A DNA stretch of 11,925 nt from Pseudomonadota bacterium (GTDB lineage: Bacteria > Chloroflexota > UBA6077 > JAJPHF01): the NCBI GenBank assembly GCA_021325365.1, contig JAJPHF010000171.1, positions 1 to 11,925 of the forward strand, given 5' to 3'. The translations under genes were made by a program, and so were the position numbers. Shown here one piece after another: positions 6,746-11,925 of this stretch; within the stretch, counting starts at the first letter, position 1, and each line of letters starts with the position of its first letter. A model generated the notes under the pieces. It was not told where the DNA came from, ran no database searches, and saw only the letters and a list, made by a program, of their open reading frames with translations.

Positions 6746-8194
6746 ATGCGCACGCTGATCCAGGGCGGCTGGGTCGTCGGCTTCGACGGCCAGGGCCACG
6801 AGCTGCTGCGCGACGGAGTCGTCGTCTACGAGGAGGACCGCATCATCCATGTCGGCTACCGCTTCGACGGCCAGGCCGATCGCACGATCGACGCCCGAGG
6901 CAAGCTGGTCTCGCCGGGCTTCATCAACTGCCACACCCACGCCGGCAGCAACGCCGCCCACATCTTCCTGATGGACCACACCAAGGCCGACTACTTCGGC
7001 AGCAACTTCATCGCCTATGGCGCCGGCCGCCGCGGCGCGGGCAACGCGCGCAGCAAGGAGCGGGCCGACGTCGAGCAGAAGTATGGCCTCTGGTCGGCGA
7101 TCCGCGGCGGTGCCACCACCATGCTCGACGTCGGCACGCGCTTCCCGGAGCCGTTTCTGGAGATGGTCGGGAGCCTCGGCGCGCGGGTCTACATGGGGCC
7201 GGGCTACCGCAGCTCCGCCTACGCCTTCGACGACGAGGGGCGCGTGGTCTGGGAGCCGGACGAGGCGGCCGGCCTGGCGGGCCTGGAGCGCGCCGTCGCT
7301 TTCGCCCGGCAGCACGACGGCGCGCAGGACGGCCGCGTGCGCTGCATGCTCTTCCCGGGCCAGCTCGACACCTGCAGCGAGGAGCTGCTGCGGGCCACGC
7401 GCCGCGCCGCCGACGAGACCGGGCTGAAGATCTCGCTGCACGTGGCGATGAACCAGGTCGAGTTCTACAAGATCTTGAATGAGACGCGGCGCACGCCGAT
7501 CGAGTACGTGCAGTCAATCGGCTTCCTCGGGCCCGATGTGCTGCTCGGCCACTGCGTCTTCCACAACCGCCACTCCTGGTGTCACTATCCCTACGGCGAC
7601 GACCTGCGGATCCTTGCCGACAGCGGCGCCTCGGTCGCCCACGCCCCGTACAAGTACGCCAAGATGGGGATCATGCTCGAGTCGCTGGCGCGCTACCGCG
7701 CGCTGGGGATCAACGTCTGCCTGGGGACGGACACTTTCCCGGAGGACCTGATCGCCGAGATGCGCATCGCCGGCGCGATGTGCCGCTTCGCTGACGGCAG
7801 CTTCCGCGTCGGCTCGCCGCGCGAGGTGTTCGACTGCGCCACGCTGGCCGGCGCGAAGTTCCTCGGCCGCGACGACCTGGGCCGCCTGGCGCCGGGCGCG
7901 AAGGCCGACCTGCTGATCATCAACCTCGGCGGCACGGCCTACGGCGCGGTCCGCGACCCGATCAAGTCACTGGTGGATGCTGGCTCGGAGCGCGACATTG
8001 AGACGATCGTCGTCGACGGACGCACCCTGGTGGAGAACCGCCAGCCGCTGGTGCTCGACGAGGCGGCGCTGCTGCGCGAGGTCCAGGCGAGCGGCGAGCA
8101 GATGTGGGCGGAGGTGCCGAGCTGGCACTGGCGCGGCGCGACGGCCGACGAGATGGTGCCGCTCAGCTACCCGCTGCGCACGAGCGAGCGGTAG
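6746..8194 (+). CDS. Amidohydrolase, AtzA/TrzA/SsnA (cytosine deaminase-like) family
   Basis: A 482-residue cytosolic metal-dependent hydrolase or deaminase of the type that acts on triazines, purines, pyrimidines or related ring amines. ATG at 6746 follows an unusually long purine Shine-Dalgarno (GAGGAGGGGGAG, 6733-6744). The composite beta-sandwich is made from residues 1-55 and about 375-435 (DGRTLVENRQPL near its end), around a TIM barrel. Metal ligands in order: H63 and H65 in INCHTHAG, H232 in SLHVAMNQVEF, H269 in GHCVFHN and D329 in GTDTFPEDL. The family usually has Glu three residues after the third His (H-x-x-E, the general acid/base); here it is Met235, with Glu239 four residues further on. 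The C-terminal region (440-482) is not conserved in a way I recognise. The gene has its own leader with a palindrome and ends at a strong convergent hairpin. The substrate cannot be read from sequence. Confidence 0.93.
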   Translation: MRTLIQGGWVVGFDGQGHELLRDGVVVYEEDRIIHVGYRFDGQADRTIDARGKLVSPGFINCHTHAGSNAAHIFLMDHTKADYFGSNFIAYGAGRRGAGNARSKERADVEQKYGLWSAIRGGATTMLDVGTRFPEPFLEMVGSLGARVYMGPGYRSSAYAFDDEGRVVWEPDEAAGLAGLERAVAFARQHDGAQDGRVRCMLFPGQLDTCSEELLRATRRAADETGLKISLHVAMNQVEFYKILNETRRTPIEYVQSIGFLGPDVLLGHCVFHNRHSWCHYPYGDDLRILADSGASVAHAPYKYAKMGIMLESLARYRALGINVCLGTDTFPEDLIAEMRIAGAMCRFADGSFRVGSPREVFDCATLAGAKFLGRDDLGRLAPGAKADLLIINLGGTAYGAVRDPIKSLVDAGSERDIETIVVDGRTLVENRQPLVLDEAALLREVQASGEQMWAEVPSWHWRGATADEMVPLSYPLRTSER

Positions 8195-8211
8195 GTAAAT
8201 GGATGGCGCTA

Positions 8212-8244
8212 TGTTCCAGGGCTGATTCCATCAGCCCTGGAACA
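8212..8244. terminator. Strong bidirectional hairpin between convergent genes
   Basis: Fifteen-base arms (8212-8226 and 8230-8244; core GTTCCAGGGCTGAT / ATCAGCCCTGGAAC) are perfectly complementary around the trinucleotide TCC. The hairpin lies 17 nt after the stop of the + strand amidohydrolase and 47 nt after the stop of the minus-strand VOC gene. That placement makes it a likely shared terminator. A U-tract is lacking on the + side. On the minus side the sequence after the stem becomes A/T-rich (TCCATTTACC). Confidence 0.68.
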
Positions 8245-8291
8245 CTGGCAGCAGCCGAGCGCACCCCGGATCGGGCGGTTCGGGAACGGCG

Positions 8292-8774
8292 CTACGAGCT
8301 CGCCGCGGCTGGCGCCGGCATGCCGGTGGTGAGGGCGGCGAGGATCTCGTCGTCGGGACGGCTCAAGTCGATCGGCTTCCCGAACGGCTGCGGCCACTTG
8401 ATCCCCGTGTGCCAGTACACCTCGACGGTGTTGCCCTCGGGGTCGAACACGTAGCAGCCGATGGCGTTGCCGTGGGTGACGACGCGGTCGAAGCGGATGC
8501 CGTTCTCCTGGAAGCGGCGATAGAACTCCTTGAGCTCGGCCAGGCTGCCGCAGTAGAAGGACACCTGCTGGAGGTAGCCGCCGGCCTTCTCCGCGTCGCG
8601 GGCCAGCAGCAGCTCGTGGTGCTCCTCCTCGGGCCGCGCCGAGAGGAAGACGAACCCGCGCTCCTCGCCGCGGTCGGTCACGGTCATCCCGAGCAGGTCG
8701 CGGAAGAACCACAGCTCCTTGTCGAGGTCCTTGACGTACAGCCCGACGTGCCCGAGCCCCTGCACCTTCGCCAT
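8292..8774 (-). CDS. VOC family protein (extradiol dioxygenase/glyoxalase-like)
   Basis: A 160-residue single VOC unit. The start is set at the ATG at 8774, preceded by GAGGAGGAG (complement of 8779-8787), rather than 48 nt upstream, because the family begins with the first beta strand KVQGLGHVGLYVKDL. Comparison with extradiol dioxygenase half-domains: H9 is the first metal ligand, H53 in EEEHHELLL matches the catalytic His, H101 in THGNAIG and Y108 match the substrate-binding His and Tyr, and E118 in NTVEVYW is the last ligand. The second ligand, the His of the usual HVAF motif, is Gln70 here (LQQVSFY). It could be a catechol-type dioxygenase, a glyoxalase-like isomerase using Gln as ligand, or a non-catalytic binder. 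VOC proteins usually dimerise. It is divergent from the methyltransferase gene and convergent with the amidohydrolase. Confidence 0.9.
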   Translation of the reverse strand: MAKVQGLGHVGLYVKDLDKELWFFRDLLGMTVTDRGEERGFVFLSARPEEEHHELLLARDAEKAGGYLQQVSFYCGSLAELKEFYRRFQENGIRFDRVVTHGNAIGCYVFDPEGNTVEVYWHTGIKWPQPFGKPIDLSRPDDEILAALTTGMPAPAAASS

Positions 8775-9021
8775 GGCGCTCCTCCTCGCGTCGCTTCCGG
8801 CGGCCGCGCCGCCGCTCGCCAAACTCTACTCCCGGTACGCCCGATGGTGGCACAGGTGGGCACCGGGCGCAAGGCCTGGCCGTCTTGACACGCTTTCAAC
8901 GCTCGTCGCTCGGTTGGGACTATGCATCAACAAGCAGACGTTGTATGCTGGAGCCCCCCGCTCGCCGGCCGGGCGGGAGTGGAACGAGTGGATGGGGCCG
9001 CTACTGGAGAAGGGGTGGATT
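8775..9021. other. Divergent intergenic region between VOC and methyltransferase genes
   Basis: These 247 bp hold the promoters of both neighbours. A perfect TTGACA occurs at 8885-8890 but no -10 stands at the right distance; TATGCA (8921-8926) and TATGCT (8944-8949) are too far. An imperfect dyad GCATCAAC (8924-8931) / GTTGTATGC (8940-8948) with one bulge encloses an 8-nt loop and overlaps the second -10-like box, so it could bind a regulator. Evidence is suggestive only. Confidence 0.4.
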
Positions 9022-10095
9022 ATGCTGGTAGACGAGCCGAAAGCGATCGACCAGGCGAAGCTCGAGGCCTTCGTGGGGCGGGTCCTGGACGACCTGGGCG
9101 GCATGCTCAGCACGGCCATGGCCCTGATCGGAGACAAGCTCGGCCTGTACAAGGCCATGGCCGATGCAGGGCCACTCACGTCCGCCGAGCTGGCCGAGCG
9201 CAGCGGTACCGCCGAGCGCTACGTGCGCGACTGGCTGGTGAACCAGGCGGCCGGCGGCTACGTCACCTACGACCCCGCCACCGGCCGCTACACCCTGCCG
9301 CCCGAGCAGGCGCTGGCCCTGACCGACGAGAACAGCCCGTTCTTCGTCGCGGGCGGCTTCCAGGTTATCACGGGTATCTTCCGCGCCGAGCCCCGGATCG
9401 CCGAGGCATTCCGCAGCGGTGGCGGCCTGTGCTGGGGAGACCAGGACGCCGAGCTATTCGAGGGGACCGAGCGCTTCTTCCGCCCGGGCTACGTCGGCAA
9501 TCTGGTCTCGAGCTGGATCCCGGCTCTGGAGGGCGTAGGCGCGAAGCTGGAAGCCGGGGCGAGCGTGGCCGACGTGGGCTGCGGCCACGGCGCCTCGACG
9601 CTGATCCTGGCCCAGGCCTACCCGCGATCGCGCTTCTATGGGTTCGACAACCACGCGCCCTCCATCGAGCGCGCGCGGGACGAGGCGGCGAAGGCCGGCC
9701 TGGCCGATCGCGTCACCTTCCAGGTGGCCGACGCGGCGAGCTTCCCTGGCGAGGGGTACGCGCTGGTGGCTTTCTTCGACTGCCTGCACGACATGGGCGA
9801 TCCGGTCGCGGCAGCCCGTCGCGCCCGCGAGACGCTGGCGCCGGACGGCACACTGCTCGTCGTCGAGCCGATGGCCGGCGAGCGCGTGGAGGACAACTTG
9901 AACCCGCTGGGGCGGGTGCTGTCCGCAGCATCCGCGCTCTGCTGCACCGCCAACGCCCTGGCTACTGGCCCGGTGGCGCTGGGCAATATGGCCACCGAGC
10001 AGCAGCTCCGCGAGGTAATGGAAGCGGCCGGCTTCACCCGCTTCCGGCGCGCCGCCGAGACGCCGTTCAACCGCGTCTTCGAAGCGCGACCGTAG
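9022..10095 (+). CDS. SAM-dependent methyltransferase with Rv2258c-type winged helix
   Basis: A 357-residue class I methyltransferase. ATG at 9022 has AAGGGG 6 nt upstream (9010-9015). The frame is open for another 300 nt, with an alternative ATG at 8992, but the upstream part does not look like family sequence. Residues 15-100 form the N-terminal winged-helix/dimerisation domain typical of Rv2258c-like enzymes: GDKLGLYKAMADAGPLTSAE, TAERYVRDWLVNQAAGGYV and YTLPPEQALAL. The Rossmann domain carries motif I VADVGCGHGAST (182-193), the acidic residue D209 after strand 2 (GFDN), VADAAS (235-240) and FDCLHDMGDP (252-261). Residues 283-325 look like a lid or substrate-binding insertion. Such enzymes methylate small molecules, not DNA. 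The substrate is unknown. It ends against the DUF433 gene with a shared hairpin. Confidence 0.93.
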   Translation: MLVDEPKAIDQAKLEAFVGRVLDDLGGMLSTAMALIGDKLGLYKAMADAGPLTSAELAERSGTAERYVRDWLVNQAAGGYVTYDPATGRYTLPPEQALALTDENSPFFVAGGFQVITGIFRAEPRIAEAFRSGGGLCWGDQDAELFEGTERFFRPGYVGNLVSSWIPALEGVGAKLEAGASVADVGCGHGASTLILAQAYPRSRFYGFDNHAPSIERARDEAAKAGLADRVTFQVADAASFPGEGYALVAFFDCLHDMGDPVAAARRARETLAPDGTLLVVEPMAGERVEDNLNPLGRVLSAASALCCTANALATGPVALGNMATEQQLREVMEAAGFTRFRRAAETPFNRVFEARP

Positions 10096-10140
10096 CCGGT
10101 CTACCAGGATCTTCGATCAATGCTCCTGCCCTGGCCGGCT
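10094..10140. terminator. Two-part hairpin spanning the ends of two convergent genes
   Basis: AGCCGG (10094-10099) pairs with CCGGCT (10135-10140), and CCAGG (10104-10108) with CCTGG (10130-10134). A 4-nt bulge (TCTA) lies on one side and a 21-nt loop between. The outer stem overlaps the TAG stop of the methyltransferase and the TAG stop of the DUF433 gene, so a single structure could serve as terminator for both. No T-run is present. Confidence 0.42.
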
Positions 10141-10483
10141 ATCCTCGCGCCTGATGTTCGGCCCACACGCGCTCTTCGCGCTCGATGTCCTCGTCCACGC
10201 GCTCAGGATAGAGCGCGTAGTAGTCCAGGGCGCCCTGTACGTCCTCCGCTGGGAGGTGGGAATAGCGGGCTGCCGTGCGCTCGAAGTCCTTCGTGAAGCG
10301 GTGGGTCAACACGATGCAGCGCACGGGAGTCCGGCTATTGCGCACGTGAGGATATTCCCCGCCGATACCCGGCGTCTCGTGTACGAAGCGACGCACGTCC
10401 CGTGTGCTTTGGAGAGAGTTGTCGGAGTCGTCGCAAGTATGACGATCAGCCGGCTCTCTAACTGTGGGACGGTCAGGCATCAT
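10139..10483 (-). CDS. DUF433 family protein (antitoxin-like), stand-alone
   Basis: A 114-residue protein. ATG at 10483 follows GGAG 5 nt upstream (complement of 10489-10492). Residues 36-95 match the DUF433 pattern: TPGIGGEYPHVRNSRTPVRCIV, a charged helix FTKDFERTAARYSHLPAEDV, then QGALDYYALYPERVDEDIERE. DUF433 proteins have a small helix-turn-helix-like fold and are commonly the first gene of a pair with a DUF5615 (PIN-like) partner, for which an antitoxin role has been proposed. Here only 43 nt follow before the end of the methyltransferase, so the usual partner is missing downstream, and none is visible upstream. The first 30 residues are not conserved family sequence. Base composition is lower in G+C than its neighbours (34 of 60 in 10381-10440). 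A promoter and an 18-bp palindrome precede it, suggesting self-control. Confidence 0.85.
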   Translation of the reverse strand: MMPDRPTVREPADRHTCDDSDNSLQSTRDVRRFVHETPGIGGEYPHVRNSRTPVRCIVLTHRFTKDFERTAARYSHLPAEDVQGALDYYALYPERVDEDIEREERVWAEHQARG

Positions 10484-10500
10484 GTTCGCTCCAGAGCGAC

Positions 10501-10518
10501 AGACGACCCGGGTCGTCT
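10501..10518. promoter_or_regulatory. 18-bp perfect palindrome, probable operator of the DUF433 gene
   Basis: AGACGACCC followed by GGGTCGTCT is an exact inverted repeat with no spacer. It begins 6 nt downstream of the -10 box (minus direction), covers the predicted start of transcription and ends 8 nt before the Shine-Dalgarno. This is the standard place for an operator bound by a dimeric repressor such as an antitoxin. It could also fold in the mRNA leader. Confidence 0.62.
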
Positions 10519-10524
10519 ATCCTA

Positions 10525-10553
10525 AGAATAGCCCCGCTCTCGGAACCTGGCAA
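10525..10553 (-). promoter_or_regulatory. Sigma70-type promoter of the DUF433 gene
   Basis: On the minus strand TTGCCA (complement of 10548-10553, 5 of 6 to consensus) is followed after exactly 17 bp by TATTCT (complement of 10525-10530, 4 of 6). The predicted start falls at about 10518, giving a leader of about 35 nt that contains the palindrome and the GGAG ribosome binding site. It is the best-formed promoter in the window. Confidence 0.6.
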
Positions 10554-10583
10554 ACCGTGGACAGTGCGGTATATCGTGCCGCT

Positions 10584-11177
10584 TCACAGGCCGTCGGCGG
10601 CCGACCCGTGAATCGTAATCTGAAGCAGATACAGCGAGACGTCGAACAGCAGGCTGTCGACCAGTGCCAGGATCAGGCCGACGACGGCGCCGATCAGCAG
10701 CGGGAGACCCAATAGCAGCACGCCGATGGTGAACGCGATCCAGTCGACCAGGACGCTAGCCCGCCGCGGCCAGGGGCCGGACCAGCGAGGGAAGAGGACG
10801 GTGGCGATCAGCAGCAGCGGTACGGCGAGCCACGGCACGGCGACGAGCGCGACGAGCGTGCCCAGGAACAGGCCGCCAGTAGCGGCGCCCCAGCGGAGGC
10901 TACGCGCGATGGTCTCCTCCGGGTCCACGCGCCCGCTTGCCCAGGTCTCCCAGCTCGCCCGCAGAGCGCGGCGCGTGCACCACCAGGTGCTGAGCCACAG
11001 GGCCGCGTAGAGGGCGAAACCAAGACCGGTGCTCAGCCCGCCGAGCAGGTTGCCGAGCCCGCCGCCGCGATAGACCAGCGCGATCAGGACGGCGACGAAC
11101 AGCGCGGTGTGAAACGATCCCAGACTCCAGGTGAGGAGCCGCGGGGCAGGGCGAGGAGGGCGCTCCGCCTCAGCCAT
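10584..11177 (-). CDS. Multi-pass membrane protein of unknown function
   Basis: A 197-residue integral membrane protein with hydrophobic segments at about residues 20-37, 44-66, 97-114, 116-130 and 142-172, the last long enough for one tilted or two short helices. The N-terminus (MAEAERPPRPAPR) is polar. A conserved-looking loop, RRALRASWETWASGRVDPEETIARSLRWG (about 69-97), lies between helices 2 and 3 and is probably cytoplasmic given its Arg content. I recognise no family and see no metal-binding His/Cys/Met cluster. Its ATG lies inside the end of the CopD-like gene (8-nt overlap, ATGGCTGA), so the two are translated together and probably form a complex or act on the same substrate. The DUF433 gene follows 100 nt downstream on the same strand but has its own promoter. 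Confidence 0.8.
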   Translation of the reverse strand: MAEAERPPRPAPRLLTWSLGSFHTALFVAVLIALVYRGGGLGNLLGGLSTGLGFALYAALWLSTWWCTRRALRASWETWASGRVDPEETIARSLRWGAATGGLFLGTLVALVAVPWLAVPLLLIATVLFPRWSGPWPRRASVLVDWIAFTIGVLLLGLPLLIGAVVGLILALVDSLLFDVSLYLLQITIHGSAADGL

Positions 11178-11637
11178 GCGCGAGCGACACCGCCACCGTG
11201 AGGATGGCCAGGCCGAGGAGGGCGGTACCCCCGTACAGCGCCTGGGCGCAGCGATGCCCGGCGACGGACAGCATCAGCACGTCGGCCACCTCGAGGCGGA
11301 CGACCCAGAGCGTGCGGACCAGCGACCAGAGCAGCAGGAGCAGCACCAGGGCGAGCTTGATCGTGAGCTTCTGGCCCCAGGCCGTGGAGACAGCGGGCAA
11401 TCCCGCGCCGAACGCGCCGAGGTTCCCCACGCCGCTGCTGACGAGCAGGCCGGTCGCTCCCCAGAACGCCCACTCATAGGGGGTGGCGGCAGCGCGCAGC
11501 AGCCGCACCTGGTCGGGCAGCACCGGTGCCTTCACCTGCAGCACCACGGCCCAGACGATCACCGCGCCGCCCAGCAACACCGCCATGGCGGCGACGGGCA
11601 CCAGTCGAACGAGCCAGCTCAGCGAATGCGGGTCCAT
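11170..11637 (-). CDS. CopD-domain-like four-helix membrane protein
   Basis: A 155-residue protein. The ATG at 11637 is chosen because GGAG lies 4 nt upstream (complement of 11642-11645) and the protein begins directly with MDPHSLSWLVRL ahead of helix 1. The open frame extends 207 nt further but reads through non-membrane, IS-end-like sequence. Four helices lie at about 10-33, 55-75, 91-110 and 133-153. The segment TGLLVSSGVGNLG...LPAVSTAWGQKLTIKLALVLLLL (62-102) resembles the CopD copper-resistance membrane domain (small-residue helix, a loop with YG/WG, then a KL-L helix). His4, His128 and His154 are the only histidines, so metal transport is possible but not demonstrated. It overlaps the next membrane gene by 8 nt, forming a two-gene unit. 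Confidence 0.78.
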   Translation of the reverse strand: MDPHSLSWLVRLVPVAAMAVLLGGAVIVWAVVLQVKAPVLPDQVRLLRAAATPYEWAFWGATGLLVSSGVGNLGAFGAGLPAVSTAWGQKLTIKLALVLLLLLWSLVRTLWVVRLEVADVLMLSVAGHRCAQALYGGTALLGLAILTVAVSLAHG

Positions 11638-11840
11638 CGCACTCCATTTCGTCTGCAAGCGATGGAGCGTCCGGCGCCGGGGCGCCGCCGCGGTGTGGGC
11701 ACCAGCGCAGAGCATTGGTCTGATGAAGCCCGGTCCAGTGTATCCGGTCTCGACGGGCCGAACGTGTATGCTGCGATCAGTCGTTGCTTTCCGGTCGTCA
11801 TCCGGCGAGTGTTGGAGCGCGAAAGCAATTGTCTTGGATG
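11638..11840. other. Intergenic region between an IS-like transposase end and the CopD-like gene
   Basis: These 203 bp should contain the promoter of the two-gene membrane operon (minus strand) and the non-coding flank of the element at the right edge. Base composition is lower in G+C near 11760-11840. On the minus strand TTGACA (complement of 11839-11844) overlaps the transposase stop codon, but no -10 lies 16-19 bp away. TACACT-type boxes near 11738 lack a -35. No promoter is called. Confidence 0.4.
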
Positions 11841-11925
11841 TCAAGCCCCAGCCCGGCCCGCGGTGGGCTGCCAGGGAGGGGGATGAGCCAGGATCGCGTT
11901 CAGGATGGTCAGCAGCTTATGCATG
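11841..11925 (-). CDS. 3' end of a probable IS110-family transposase (cut by window edge)
   Basis: Reading the minus strand from the right edge, the frame is open and ends at TGA (complement of 11841-11843). The last 27 codons include HKLLTILNAILAHPPPWQP, which resembles the conserved C-terminus of IS110/IS1111/IS116-type transposases (RKLLTxLNAxLR...PW). The ATG at 11924 is internal and not the start. IS110-type recombinases are DEDD enzymes that use a structured RNA from the element's non-coding end. In the IS1111 branch that end follows the transposase gene, which here would be the flank at 11638-11840. With so few residues the family call is moderate, and whether the element is intact cannot be seen. 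Confidence 0.5.
   Translation of the reverse strand, partial: MHKLLTILNAILAHPPPWQPTAGRAGA

Noticed and set aside
8885..8926. Perfect TTGACA as a methyltransferase promoter
   Set aside because: No -10-like hexamer at 16-19 bp; the nearest TATGCA is 30 bp away, so it is probably a chance hit.
8719..9021. N-terminal extension of the methyltransferase frame
   Set aside because: The 101 extra codons overlap the start of the divergent VOC gene, do not resemble the family, and a good ribosome binding site precedes the ATG at 9022.

Overview
The window is 11.9 kb of bacterial DNA with very high G+C. It has long G/C-ending ORFs, AGGAGG-like ribosome binding sites, exported lipoproteins with proline-rich tails, an Rv2258c-type methyltransferase and a DUF433 protein. 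Together these suggest a high-G+C Chloroflexota (Thermomicrobia-like) genome. An actinobacterial origin is not excluded, and there is no rRNA or marker gene to settle it. No tRNA, rRNA or CRISPR array was seen.

Left part (1-3097, + strand). The window opens inside a HyuB/hydantoinase B-type subunit whose N-terminus is cut off. After a 212-bp gap with a plausible promoter comes a secreted protein with two copies of an unrecognised domain. It overlaps by 4 nt a small two-helix membrane protein. A convergent lipoprotein with a beta-propeller-like body lies on the minus strand (3189-4424).

Middle (4578-8194, + strand). There is an MmgE/PrpD-family protein, then a small cupredoxin-like lipoprotein that lacks copper ligands, then an AtzA/TrzA/SsnA-type metal-dependent amidohydrolase. 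HyuB, MmgE/PrpD and the amidohydrolase are all small-molecule catabolic families, so a loosely grouped catabolic neighbourhood is reasonable. Each gene has its own leader, however, and there is no tight operon. A 28-bp perfect palindrome sits in the amidohydrolase leader. A 15-bp-arm hairpin separates the amidohydrolase from the convergent VOC gene.

Right part (8292-11925). A minus-strand VOC/extradiol-like protein is divergent from a + strand winged-helix SAM methyltransferase. A minus-strand set follows: a stand-alone DUF433 (antitoxin-like) gene with a well-formed promoter and an 18-bp palindrome between the -10 box and the start codon, then a pair of membrane proteins overlapping by 8 nt, the first CopD-like. 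The last 85 bases look like the 3' end of an IS110-type transposase. G+C falls noticeably around the DUF433 gene and the right edge, which fits an accessory or recently acquired segment.

No unmistakable new system is visible. The best leads are the autoregulation-like control region of the orphan DUF433 gene, the amidohydrolase leader palindrome, the exported two-repeat protein coupled to a tiny membrane protein, and two enzymes (VOC and amidohydrolase) lacking an expected active-site residue.
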